Part shown: piece after piece, positions 44,680 to 55,242 of the stretch
Layout: every line of letters begins with the position of its first letter
How positions within the stretch are numbered: position 1 is the stretch's first letter
Source of the DNA: Selaginella moellendorffii
Taxonomy: Eukaryota; Streptophyta; Lycopodiopsida; Selaginellales; Selaginellaceae
Assembly (NCBI RefSeq): GCF_000143415.4
Contig: NW_003314302.1
Span: forward strand, 142,065 to 206,064
Direction of reading: 5' to 3'
Length of the DNA: 64,000 bases
Program-made: the position numbers and the translations under genes
The notes under the pieces: generated by a model
The model's input: only the letters and a program-made list of their open reading frames with translations
Databases searched by the model: none
What the model was told of the DNA's origin: nothing

Positions 44680-45105
44680 AAAGTTTCAACCATGGCTCTG
44701 CCTGGAAGAACTCAAACTGTGAGATTGTACATAGCTTTCACAAAGGGTGTTTTAAAGGTGGGCGAAGCAAACTCAGGAGACAACTCAGTGACCATATAGA
44801 GGTGGATAGGGAGGAACACCAAGGAGAGGAAGAGAGAACACCTGAGCCCTGTTTGATTCTGTCAGTTGGATGCTTCCACCCCGGGAGCAAAATATTTGCT
44901 CATGCTCTTGTGTCTTTCTTCTCAAACTCCAAGTGGATTCTCCTTTGATCCGCACACCACACCCCATTGATAGTATAGCCCATTTGCATCCTCATCTTCC
45001 AGACGTGAAATCTGGCACTGCTGAATCGCTCCACCCTTGCTCATTTTGCATCAGGGGAAATCTTTCCCTCAGGAACTTCGATCTGGGAGGATTTTGAGTT
45101 GTCAG
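44680..45105. pseudogene. Mosaic of methyltransferase and gag fragments (third copy)
   Basis: 44687-44720 (AGTTTCAACCATGGCTCTGC) resembles the methyltransferase exon 7/intron 6 boundary near 4255-4290. 44880-45105 matches the Copia gag fragment in minus orientation (GAGCAAAATATTTGCTCATG). A further piece similar to 4205-4270 lies at about 43450-43498. More diverged than the two mirror-arm copies. Confidence 0.6.
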
Positions 45106-45589
45106 CAACGTGTCCACGCTGGATTTCTCCCTGTGAAGAAGGATAAGGTATATGTATATATACAGTGACATGGGCATGTTGTCTTATATGAGAATTGGTG
45201 CCCCACCAGATATCTATCTATTTATCGTTGTGCCCATTAATAAAAGAAGCATGAGAAAACAAGTTTGTTGTGGGGTCTTCTCACTCCCTCATGTCCATGC
45301 CCTCTATGGTCCTCGGTCCTCTCCTCCTTTTCTCACTTCCCTTGCATCCACCAGCTTTGTGCCCCCAGGCCTCACTTTTGCTCTTTTCTACCTCAGTAGG
45401 AAACAAGAGATTGATGGATGCAAAAACACTATTTAATGTTTTGAATACAGATGTTAACTTTATTTTATAGATATTATTAGGTTTTATAATAGATTGATGA
45501 ATCGCTTCATTGCAAGGCAGGTTACCATTTTGGAACGTTTTCAAGGTAAAGCTATGCTCAAGGTCGTCGAATCTTACTTTTGGAGAATT

Positions 45590-46330
45590 GCAAAGCAGGT
45601 GAGGAAGAAGATGGATGCGAGATGCTAGCAGTTTCTTGATAGTTGAGATTGTTGTGGGTGGTAGGAGTAATGAAAAGAAAAAGAAGTGAATAGAAGATAT
45701 GAATTACAATATAAAAAAATAGTTAAAATGGATAATGCATTATCAGATGAAAAAGTAAAAGCTAAACCTAGTATATGAACCACAGCCAATATAAATTTTG
45801 TTATTATTATTAATTAACATATTAATTCTAGAATCTATGTCACCATGGAAAAGTATTCTTCAATTCCTAATGACTGTTTCTAATACATTTAGATATGTAT
45901 CAAAACATAACTCATGGACACTTTCCCTCTATTCATGGGCCCTACTTTTTATATTTGAACTTTAATAATTTTTTTCTCAAATGTTCCCTTTTGTTTTGCT
46001 TACATTAATAAAGAAGATGATCTTGCATTTTTTATTGTGGGGAATTACAAAATAATGGAACACTTTCAAAATGGATTTAAAAAAAATAAGTTTTCTAAAT
46101 AATTATAGTTTTAATTTATTTTATAATATTATTCAAGCCCTCCAACTTGCAGAGAACAACTCCATCAACTACAAGTTTATAATTCTTGAAGTAAGCATGT
46201 AAATTAATAAGAAATAATTCAATAGATATTTGAAAGACATATTTTACAATAGGATGTCATTAGAGACACAATTGCTGACAACAAGAAAAAATAGAATCTA
46301 CTACTATAAGGAGAAAATGCCGAACTTTGT
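45590..46330. other. AT-rich intergenic DNA
   Basis: No recognisable coding sequence, RNA or element ends. The stretch 46330-46800 is GC-richer but holds no identifiable gene. Confidence 0.55.
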
Positions 46331-46829
46331 GGGCCACCAGATCTAGCCAATCGAGGCTGTCCGATGGGGGGGTAACTGAAAAAGGGTTATTTCTTTAACC
46401 ATGTGTTAGCAAATAATCGCGCTGATGTTTGCTCCCGCCCAATGGGAGGCGGCCAAGCCATGTGTGGCAAGAGAGGAAGGCCCAGCGACACGTGTCAAGT
46501 GAATTGGTTTTGTTTTGTATGTTTCTAGGGTTTATGAGACGGCAAGAGAGCCCCTTCCACTGCTGCCAATTCGCGATCCAAATCGGAGGCGCTGTGTCAA
46601 CACTGGTGTCTTTGCTCTTGAGAACCCCATTGCAAGTTGTAATTTGTCATTCTTCTTTCATAACTTTGGCATTCTCATACACGATGTGTCTCCACTTTTG
46701 GCTCTTCATTGCGTTAATGTGAGGAGTTCCATCAAATCAAGGTATTTGTGGTGCATAGAATTTGTATGATCTTCATTCTTACTCCACTGTCAGGAAATGG
46801 GACGAGGCGATTTAAGCTCTTAAACACTT

Positions 46830-46922
46830 TGAAGCACATTCACTCGGCACAACCTTGCTCACCTGGACGTGAAGCCTGACAACATCTACATCTGCAATCG
46901 CATCTATAAGATTCGCTCCGAG
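46830..46922 (+). pseudogene. WEE1-like protein kinase catalytic-loop fragment
   Basis: The frame reads RHNLAHLDVKPDNIYICNRI then YKI, the HxDxKxxN catalytic loop in the specific form seen in plant WEE1 cell-cycle kinases (LAHLDVKPDNIYV). It runs into a stop at about 46939 without the DFG segment, and no other kinase exon was recognised nearby. Confidence 0.7.
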
Positions 46923-46925
46923 ACC

Positions 46926-47134
46926 GTGCTGCCGAGGTAGAGGCTGTGGAGGCTGTGACAACCACAAAGTTACTACTGCTCGACAAGCAAGACAGGAAGC
47001 TAAACAGCACCACTTCCACAACCAACCTCAATGGAGTTCACGTTAGCTTGGACTCCCCCGAGGTTCCTGGAACTCCACAAATCATGAAGCATAACAACAG
47101 TGGCGGTAGCAGTAGTGGCAGCTGGGATGAATGA
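46926..47134 (+). other. Unidentified open stretch ending in a Ser/Gly-rich tail
   Basis: A frame open from about 46938 encodes TTTKLLLLDKQDRKLNST, SLDSPEVPGTPQIMKHN and GGSSSGSWDE before a stop at 47134. Codon usage looks coding-like. No family recognised; likely an exon fragment of a lost gene. Confidence 0.3.
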
Positions 47135-47379
47135 AGCCGTGCTAACACTAGAAGGTTGGATTTTTTTTTGTTTGGATCTTCTCTGGCACTAAGTTTTTGA
47201 AATGATCGAGCAGATATGCAGCAGTTCCAGTCGAGCAATCCCTTCGGATTCATCATAGACATGCTGGAGGGTGAAGGTGGCGATGAGAGTGAAGCTCTTC
47301 ATCCACTTCCCAATGATGCTTATGTCACAGTCATATGATAGAACTTGATTACTCACTTATTATGCTTATCGTTTGTCCA

Positions 47380-49235
47380 CAAGATATTCAACATTATCAA
47401 CCTCTACAGTTACATATGACCAAATCTTATATGCTGGAAAACTCACCCAACAATATATTGTAGATGCATATGTTAAAATTGAAAGCAACAATTTACAATA
47501 CTATAGATCTAATCAAAAAAATATGAGATTTGATTTTTATACAGGTTTGATGGATTATGTTGCTGGCAAAGCTGCTGATGCAAATGCTCGACCAGGAAAA
47601 ATTGTTATTTTACCTTCTACTTTTACAAAAAGCCCAAGAGCTATGCAACAAAATTACTAAGATGCTATGAACAAAATACTCAAAACCTGATATTTTCATA
47701 ACTTTTACTTGCAACCCTAAATGACCTGAGATATTACAAAATCTGCACCCTAATGAAGGACTTGAAGATCGACTTCATTTAGTTGCTAGGGTTTTTAACA
47801 TGAAGCTAAAATATTTTCTCCATGATATTATACAAAATAATATCTTTGAAAGATGTATTGCATTTATATATATCATTGAGTTCCAAAAAAGAGGTTTACC
47901 ACATTGTCATTTCACCATTATATTAGAAACTTGAATGCTGAACAATTAGCTATATTCAATGAAATTGTTAATATTGTTGAGTGCCCGATTGATACCAACC
48001 ATTTTATTTTTATTGATGGCCCTGGTGGTACTAGCAAAACATATTTATTAAATATAATAATAAAATATTTTGAGTTCTACAATAAAAAAAGTGGTTTGTA
48101 TGGCATGGACGGGCATTGCAAACACACTACTACACAATGGACAAACATCCTATACAACCTTTAAGTTACCAGTTCCAATTAATGATACATCAATTTCTAA
48201 TTTAACACCTAATAACAATGCCAGTAGATCTATGAAAGCAATACAAGTGCTTATTTGGGATGAAATTAGTATACACTCACATTTTCAGCTGTCAACCGTT
48301 GTCTACGAGACTTGAAACAAAATAATTCTCTATTCGGTGGCATTGTTATTGTTACAAATGGTGACTTCCATCAAACATTACCAATTATCCCATACAGTTA
48401 TTGAGCATAGATTGTTTCCATATCTGTAAGAATGAATAGTCTATGGAATCTATTTAGAAAGTTTCAATTGCAAGCAAGAAGCCCCAAGTTCCCAGACTAG
48501 GCAGAATGGCTATTGAAAGTTGGTGATGGAAATAATTACACACAAAACCCTATTTTACCACTTGATTCTATCTTTCTTCCTTCAGAACTAATTAAAAATA
48601 CCTCTATTACTGATTTCATATTGCCATGTATCGAAGATATTTCAAATGTTCAAATTGCAGTAAATAGAGCCATTTTAACACCTCTCAATGATGATATATT
48701 TCCAATTAACAACAACATCATCTCTCAATTACTAAGTCCACCTCAAATTTATATTAGTATTGATGTTGAACATTTTGAAGATTTCCTAATTGAATTTCTA
48801 AACTTTATCACTCCCTTTGGACTACTACCACACAAATTGATACTAAAAGAAGGTTGTATAGTTATTCTTCTAAGAAATATGTCTCCAACAATTGGATTAT
48901 GCAATGGAACTTAACTAATGGTCAAAAGAACTTCACCTAAAGTTTTAGACTGTGAAATAATTACAGGTGAATTTAAAGGTACTAGAACTTTTATCCCACA
49001 GATTAACTTAACACCCTCTGATTCAAATGTTCCATTCCATATGTCTCGAAAACAATTTCCTCTTCGTCTTGGATATTACTTAACAATTTCAAAATGCCAA
49101 GGTCAAACATTTGGTCATGTAGGCATCTACTTACCCTAGCCAGTCTTTATCCATGGGTAGCTCTATGTTGCATTTTCAAGATGCATATCACCACAACAAC
49201 TTGTAATTTGAGTTGACACAACTCATACACAAAGC
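47380..49235 (+). mobile_element. Helitron Rep/helicase remnant
   Basis: Helitron transposons encode an HUH nuclease fused to a PIF1-type helicase. Rep part: TQQYIVDAYVKIESN, KIVILPSTFTKSPRAMQQNY and, in other frames, EFQKRGLPHCHFTII with the HUH pair as HCH. Helicase part: IFIDGPGGTSKTYLL (Walker A, with Ser where Gly is usual), IWDEIS (Walker B), NGDFHQTLPIIP, NRAILTPLNDDIFPINN, GCIVILLRNMSPTIGLCNGT, MSRKQFPLRLGYYLTISKCQ and GQTFGHVGIYLP. About ten stops and frameshifts. Termini (5' TC, 3' hairpin plus CTRR) were not identified. Confidence 0.88.
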
Positions 49236-49410
49236 CGTTTAATTCCATTCAATTCATCAATATTCACCATCAATACTGTATATAAAGAAGTTTTATATTA
49301 ACTAACTCCTATCCTACTACACTTTAAAACATAAAAACAAACTATAATAAACTTTATTTATTTTTTAACTTTCCCTATAGGCAATGGACCAGTGCTAAAA
49401 ATGAAGGAAT

Positions 49411-49435
49411 CATCTCACAAAGAAATTGTGAGATG
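49411..49435. repeat. Perfect 10-bp hairpin near the Helitron remnant
   Basis: CATCTCACAA and TTGTGAGATG are perfect inverted repeats around a 5-nt loop. It lies about 170 bp past the helicase remnant, but no CTRR follows within about 12 bp, so it is not a convincing Helitron terminus. Confidence 0.6.
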
Positions 49436-49629
49436 TGAGAAAATTCTGTCACAAAGATATGTTAGTAAGCTTGAGAGGCTTTGGCAACTACCCAGCATTG
49501 CTACTAGTATAGAAATATGCATATTCCAAAACCATAGGTTATATACAAACATAAGTGGTCTATATTAAAACCAACCAATTTCAATTATTCCCTCTTCAAA
49601 ATGCCATATTTAAATTACTGTTTACTTCA

Positions 49630-50480
49630 ACTTGTGATGGCACCAAGGCATGCCATGCAGGACTGGTACTGGTTTGAGGTGACGGAGTGCCACATTGTGG
49701 TGGGCACATCTAATGGCGCTAAGGCATGCCATGTAGGACCAGTTAAATTGCTGTTAGAGGTACCACGCAGAAGGCAGCCCTAGTTATCTGGCCGGGGGGC
49801 ATGAGAAGGTGATGGAGGTGGACATGGAGGCTGTGTGTGCTCAAGGCGAGGGGAATACGATGAGAAAGCGGGTCAAGATGACAATGCACCTTTATCATGG
49901 CCCAAACAACATTCGAGTTGTTCACACAAAGGAAGAAAGCGGGGACATACATGATAACGAAGAAAGCTGGGCCGTTGTTTCGGGGATGTTCAACAGCAAA
50001 GTTAATTGTGGTGTGATGTGCAAATTTATGTCTAATTTGTTTCACATTAGGTGTTCAGTGGTCCTTGGTGAGTGGGGCTCCTATAGCAATTGTCAGTGCA
50101 TGCGATCACTTAGCTGTCAAAGGTCTTCTAAGAGTTCTTTTCACAGTCAGGAGAGGTAAAATTGATTTATTTTTTACTTTATTACTCAGGACTCTTGCTG
50201 TGCTTTATCAGTTTCAGATTGCTAGTCCAAGATGCAAACGCTTATGTTATAATAATATTTGTTTTCTACTTATTTTTTCTAATAATTGTTAGGTGCCTAC
50301 TACCATAAAGCGTGCTCGATCCTTCATCTCTATAAGAATAATCCACCATGCTTCTTCAAATGGCTGAAGAGTTCGCCAATTCAAACGGCCCTTCTGGGAA
50401 TTTTTATTTTATTTTTTTCCTCCCTTCTTGCCATCCAGGCCTGCGAGGCATCAAAGAAGAGATGCATGGAGAAATGGAGG
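49630..50480. other. Intergenic region with a short direct repeat
   Basis: AAGGCATGCCATG is repeated at about 49643 and 49720 within a roughly 27-bp similar segment. A 116-codon frame at 49809-50159 has no recognisable family. Nothing else seen. Confidence 0.35.
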
Positions 50481-50484
50481 CCGA

Positions 50485-51565
50485 TCAAAAATTATTATAT
50501 AGAGCACGTTTGAAAAATAAATCTGGCGTGAGCATGAAGGCCGTCTTATAGTTATACTTGCTGCAGTTACTCCATAAATTATTCTTGAAGAAGAAGGCCA
50601 TCGGTGGCGAGAGTGATAACATACTTGGTCGCATAACAACGGAATGCTTGACAACAAAATACTCAAACTCAACAGAGCCATTCTTCACCAAGTCACCCAT
50701 GTAAACCTCACTCAAAAGTTTCCAATCTGATGTCTCCCTGTTGAGTTCCCATGCAGCAGCAGACACCTTATAACCACCACTTATAGTCGACGAAACAAGA
50801 ATCCACCTCCCATTGTAATCTACAATACAAGGCAGGCCACAAGAGAAAAGAGTGCTTGGAAACTTCACCTTGGCCCTGTCATAGCAACCTGAAACCTGAT
50901 CAAACACAGCCACGTAAAGAAGATCAACTCGACCACCAGTGATCTTTAGCGAATGTCTGTTAGGTAATGCAAACATACTAGATCCGAGCCATAGTCCCTT
51001 GTCATCCACACCGAGATCATCAATGCTCTTCTTGCTTGTAAACTGGCAGCGCCGCCACTCCCTACTGATCAAATTCTGCAGGGAGAAACACCAGGACCTT
51101 GAAGTACCCTGTGCATGGATCCACAAGCACCTCTTTCCTTGTGACCTCGTTCACTGGGAGCTCGGGGAGGAGTTCCCAGTGATCGGATTCCCAACCATGT
51201 AATAGGGAGTGGTGTCTCTGGAGATTCACAAAATAGCCACACACAAGGCCGCAGGAGTCGGCAAATATCCTAAACCTGCAACGTCCTCTATTCTTCAAAA
51301 TGGCGAGCCCTGTGGGGAGAATTACTAGTGGCCAAGATACGACAGGGAACGGAACTATTGCCTACAAACCATGACTCATGCAACCGCGGCAAGCTTCTCC
51401 AGCGAGTTCGATGAGTGACTTCCAGCGCTTGCATACAACCTTGCAGCGGACAAGGTCTGGAATGGGGAGCCACGCCAAGATCCGGCAAACGCACTCGTCA
51501 GGTAGCTCGTCACACTCGAAACTCTCAGGAAACAAAAAGGCGAGGCAAACGCGCAGCCCAGCCAC
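50485..51565 (-). pseudogene. F-box protein gene, interrupted (F-box/kelch-like)
   Basis: F-box proteins recruit substrates to SCF ubiquitin ligases. The F-box reads LPDECVCRILAWLPIPDLVR then CKVVCKRWKSL at about 51430-51510. A TAG at 51364-51362 interrupts after CMSHGL; the same frame then continues AIVPFPVVSWPLV to VLVFLPAEFDQ and another stop. The C-terminal part (WRRCQFTSKKS, GGRVDLLYVAVFDQV, SAAAWELNRETSDWKLLSEV) is in a different frame from about 51126 on. A single cryptic intron could remove the first stop, but the later frame change argues for a pseudogene. Confidence 0.7.
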
Positions 51566-51917
51566 GAAGCAAAAAAAAAAGGCTTTTCCCTTTCCTCGTT
51601 AAATAGAAACAGTATGGCTTAGGCCTTATCAACTTAATATTAATAAAAAGTATATGTTAATGTAATTGGTTGGATTTATGTAGTTGTTTCTGCTTAGAGA
51701 GTACCTGCTTGCACATGAGGTGTTTTTTTTTTGTTAGCTGATTGTTGTACAAACCAAAGTGATTCTCCGGATCAGATTCAGCCCAAAGAGCAGTAGTATA
51801 ACCTTCAATCGTAAAAGGTTTTATGCGACTGTAAAGCGCTGACGTCAGGTTCGACCCTTTAGAGAGAGCTTTAATGAAACAGGGCCATTTAGGGTTTGGA
51901 GGGAGAAAGAAAGCGCC

Positions 51918-53306
51918 ATGGCGGAGCTGAGGGATGTGATATTTGAGAGTTTCCTTTGCTTGCCCTCTCAACTCGAGAGGATGGTTTCTAGAATTCTGGG
52001 TTGTGCGGTTCAATTTACCGGCATTCTAGGGATGGGGGGTTGGAATCTTGTGCTCGACGCGCACAAAGGTGATCAGCGCGTCGCCATTCGACTCCCACTC
52101 GCAGGTCAGAAGAACCGCATCACAAGCGCACTGGCGGATTCGGGCTACGCCGCGACGCTCTTCCTGTCGGGGCTGGGCATACAGACGGTCGTGGCAGGGC
52201 CCGTCCACGTGGCATCGCCACCGCTGCCCTACACGCCACGCGGCAAATCCCACCTCACTGTTATGCCGGTGGCAGAGGGCGTGCCGGCGTGGGAGCTGTG
52301 GAGGAAGGGCGCCAGCGTGGAGTGGAAGAAGACCGTGCTCGCTGACTTGGCAGGCATCACCGTCCGGCTCTACCACCGCCCGCTGGATTCGATGGGGGGC
52401 ATGGCGGTCGACTGTGCCGGGGCGTGCCACGTGGGACCGGAACCGCAGAGTCCGGTGTCCCAGGCGATGGAGCGCGGGCTGGACGTGGGGGCTCTCAGCC
52501 CCGGGCCTTACTCGTCGTGGAAGGAGTACGCGAGGAACCACATTGGAGGGCTGATGGTGCTGCACGGAAACAGCCGCAGGTATGGCGAATCGATACGGGC
52601 AAACGCGGCTATTTTGCTCAGGTGGCTGGACGAGTTCCAAGAATCTCGCGAGGGGAGCGGCTTTTTTCTTCACCACCCCGACTTTGGACCCACCCAAGTC
52701 CTGGTGGATCCGGCATCGGGACATGTCAAGTGCATTCTGGACTGGGACGGGGCCAAGACGGGGACCGTGCAGAGCTTGGCCACTTCTTTCTTTCTCCCGG
52801 CTTACTTCTGCAAGGTGGAGGACGAGGAGGAAGACGAGGAGCTGTTTGGCTTCTTCAAGCAGCAGCTGATTCAAGGGGGAGCGGCGGAGGTGGCCGCGCT
52901 TGCGAGGAGGCACTGGACGCACAAGTCCTGTGATCCTCAGGTGGTGTTCGAGGAGGAGATGGACGTTCCGTGCCGTGGTGGCGCGAAGTCTGTGCAAATT
53001 CGTTTGGAGAGGCTGTGTCGCAAAATGCAGAAGCTGGGGATTGTGGATGGCCAGGAGGAGGTTGTGTGCACCAGCCCGCCGTGGAGCAGGACACCAAGCT
53101 CTTGGTCTTCTTCAGACGAAGAAGGCGAGACAGATGGCGAAGATATGGCCGAGAAGGGTGCAACCATGTCCGACGACGACGAGCCAACGGGTTCTTCCTG
53201 CTCCGAGTCCGAGTCGATCGATTTGGATTTGGAGAGCACTCCTAGTCCTAGCGCTTCATCTAGAGAAGATGTAAGCTACAAAATTAAAAGCTCAACCTCT
53301 GGTTGA
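51918..53306 (+). CDS. APH-like phosphotransferase (aminoglycoside phosphotransferase family fold), single exon
   Basis: 462 aa from the ATG at 51918 (GCGCCATGG context). The N-lobe has LGMGGWNLVLDAHKGDQRVA and IRLPLAGQKN; the C-lobe has FFLHHPDFGPTQVLVDPASG and CILDWDGAK, which align with the APH catalytic loop HxDxxxxN and the metal-binding D-W-D/E, although the usual Asn is Gln here. An acidic stretch (EDEEEDEE) and a Ser/Glu/Asp-rich tail follow. The fold is common in fungal and bacterial small-molecule kinases; the substrate is unknown. The frame is intact. A truncated copy lies at 9349-9670. Confidence 0.75.
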   Translation: MAELRDVIFESFLCLPSQLERMVSRILGCAVQFTGILGMGGWNLVLDAHKGDQRVAIRLPLAGQKNRITSALADSGYAATLFLSGLGIQTVVAGPVHVASPPLPYTPRGKSHLTVMPVAEGVPAWELWRKGASVEWKKTVLADLAGITVRLYHRPLDSMGGMAVDCAGACHVGPEPQSPVSQAMERGLDVGALSPGPYSSWKEYARNHIGGLMVLHGNSRRYGESIRANAAILLRWLDEFQESREGSGFFLHHPDFGPTQVLVDPASGHVKCILDWDGAKTGTVQSLATSFFLPAYFCKVEDEEEDEELFGFFKQQLIQGGAAEVAALARRHWTHKSCDPQVVFEEEMDVPCRGGAKSVQIRLERLCRKMQKLGIVDGQEEVVCTSPPWSRTPSSWSSSDEEGETDGEDMAEKGATMSDDDEPTGSSCSESESIDLDLESTPSPSASSREDVSYKIKSSTSG

Positions 53307-53559
53307 CTTGATCTGAAATCTAAAATTCTTTGAAGTTGGCTACTACAGAACTTTGACATGCGAGTGATGCCTCCTTGCCAATTCTATGCAATTCTTGTTA
53401 TGCAGAAAAGAGTACATCATGTTTTTGAATAGTTTAGCTGGTATGCAGCGTGTTTGTGAAGCAGGGACAAACACACAATAAATGCTGCTTGTTGCCAGGG
53501 GTATCAACGAGGTGACGTTTCTTTCGAGTAAAAAGTCTCTGCTACTACAAACGCTTACT

Positions 53560-54020
53560 TATAAAGGCTGACAGAACACAGGCCAGAAGAAATGCATGAT
53601 CACTGAAACAAACAAGCAAGATCAAAATCCATCGGCTCGTTTCCACAAACTCCTCCGTGGCCTCCTCGAGCAGCAAACCCCCACCAGCACCTCGTATAAA
53701 ACTCCAGAGCCTCGTCGTGGACGTAGCCCGACCTTGCACGCTGGGCACCAGAGCTTGGAACCCGCCCTTGCTCATTCCCTAATCGCGTTGGTGGCCTTGC
53801 GCAGTGTGAGTAAAGGAGACCTTTACCAGGCACAGGATCTTCTTGTCATCTTCGCTCCTCCTTCATCCTTGCCAGGAGATGGCCGGTTCCGCCCGTGGGC
53901 GTTGATCAGCGTCGTGAAGGAGTAGACGTTTCACTTCGAAGACCTTCTCCAGCAGCCCGTCGCGGCCCGTGATCCATGGTGTAGATGTGCTGGGTGCTGG
54001 CGCTGCATGGACTTGAAGCG
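53560..54020 (-). pseudogene. PPR fragment resembling pTAC2-type P-class PPR
   Basis: Minus strand: GRDGLLEKVFEV at about 53975-53940 in one frame, then NVYSFTTLINAHGRNRP near 53925-53880 in another, then DEALEFYTRC near 53710. The order GREGLLEK..VFE..NVYSFTALINAYGRNG is characteristic of the plastid PPR protein pTAC2. Frame breaks throughout; the assignment rests on these short matches. Confidence 0.5.
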
Positions 54021-54183
54021 CGTCGTGCTGCATCGTGAGCTTGCTGCGGTAGACATCGCAGCGGGAGCTGGCTCAGCGAGTTGACTCGTTCTCGTAGCCA
54101 CGATCATGGTGGGCGTTTTGACAGGGCTTGGGCACACCTCTGCACAGACGAGCGGCGTTCGTTCTCTTGCTGCTTCTGTGTTG

Positions 54184-54620
54184 TCACCCGCGGCTTCTAA
54201 AGATGGACGAGGCGATGACCTGCTGGAGACGATGGCCGAGACTGGAAGCTGTAGATGAGCCGGCTGTGCTGCGCGTGGATGACTTTGCCGACGATCTCGG
54301 CGTGGGATTCCCGCTCCACTCGTCCAGAGCTTCGGCCTTGGAGGCACTGGGAGCCGAGGAGCGGGAGGCTCTCAACTTGGAGCAAGAGATCGTCATTCGC
54401 GAGACTCGATTTGGAGGCCTTAGCTGGTGGCTGCCCGAGTCGGGAGGAGGAACTGGAGATGAAGAGTGAGGTGGACACTCTCCGTGAGACGGCGGCGATG
54501 CCGAGGCGAGAAGAACTGCAGTGGAAGGAGAAGGGCAATGGCAATAACAGGGATGCGAAGATAGGAGGAGGCAGCCATGGAAGCAGAGGCAAGATGGTTT
54601 CGCACGCTAAAAGAACTGAC
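54184..54620 (-). pseudogene. Inverted fragment of the neighbouring PPR gene N-terminus
   Basis: Minus-strand pieces ASKAEALDEWSGNPTP, LLLQVESLPLLG, HAEIVGKVIHAQ and KASKSSLAND correspond to SKAEALDAWSGDLTP, LLQVESLLHIL and EIVGKVIQAL of the intact gene at 55407-55640, in opposite orientation and in several frames. At 54200-54250 a short MDEAM-like piece of the middle of the same gene is joined in plus orientation. Confidence 0.7.
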
Positions 54621-54761
54621 TAGGACCATACTACCGACACACTCCTGCCTGGTTCTCTGTAACTTGATCCTCTTAAGTTGAAAGCACCAAGAAGCGTATG
54701 ACAATCTTCGTCAGGCCTACCTGAGAAAAGCCAGGAGCTTGGATCTGTCCAAGGGCAACAA

Positions 54762-54860
54762 GTTTGGTGGACATGTTCTTGAAATGCAGCAGCATAGTCA
54801 ATGCTCGTCGAGTCTACGACAAAGTCCCTGCCGTGAATGTTCCCGAGTTCACTGCATTGG
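54762..54860 (+). pseudogene. PLS-class PPR motif fragment
   Basis: VDMFLKCSSIVNARRVYDKV matches the common PLS sequence (L-V-D-M-Y-A-K-C-G-S-I..A-R-x-V-F-D-K-M-P). No further motif in frame. Unrelated to the P-class gene downstream, so a third PPR parent contributed to this 1.4 kb region. Confidence 0.6.
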
Positions 54861-55079
54861 ATCGATCCTTGGCGCTCTTGAGAATGGCACTGTGGCCAGG
54901 AACCGGGCCAAATCTTTTTGTCCAAACGCGAATGCCAATGGCTTTTAATGTAGCTCCAGCCATGGCCAAATCGAGCTGGGCGAGGATGAACTCGATGAGC
55001 TTGACGAATTGTCGTTAAAAGTCAACGTAAGGCCAACGGTCGATGTTATTATTTTTAAGAGATATTAGTCAATCTGTAA

Positions 55080-55153
55080 GGCCTATTAGCTCAGCTGGTC
55101 AGAGCGTGGTGCTAATAACGCCAAGGTCGCAGGTTCGAGACCTGCATGGGCCA
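55080..55153 (+). tRNA. tRNA-Ile(AAT)
   Basis: 74-nt cloverleaf: acceptor GGCCTAT/ATGGGCC with discriminator A, D arm GCTC..GAGC, anticodon stem TGGTG/CGCCA with loop CTAATAA (AAT, reading Ile codons after A-to-I), 5-nt variable loop, T arm GCAGG-TTCGAGA-CCTGC. A and B boxes are intact. No intron. Typical of plant nuclear tRNA-Ile. Confidence 0.95.
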
Positions 55154-55242
55154 AATATTTTGGAATGCTTAGGGCTTGGACAATGTAGCTCCAGCCATGG
55201 CGGGCAGACATAGGTAACCTGTTCTCCACTCATTCTAGTTCC

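Noticed and set aside
49411-49435. Hairpin as Helitron 3' terminus.
   Set aside because: No CTRR end follows at the expected distance and the stem is not GC-rich.
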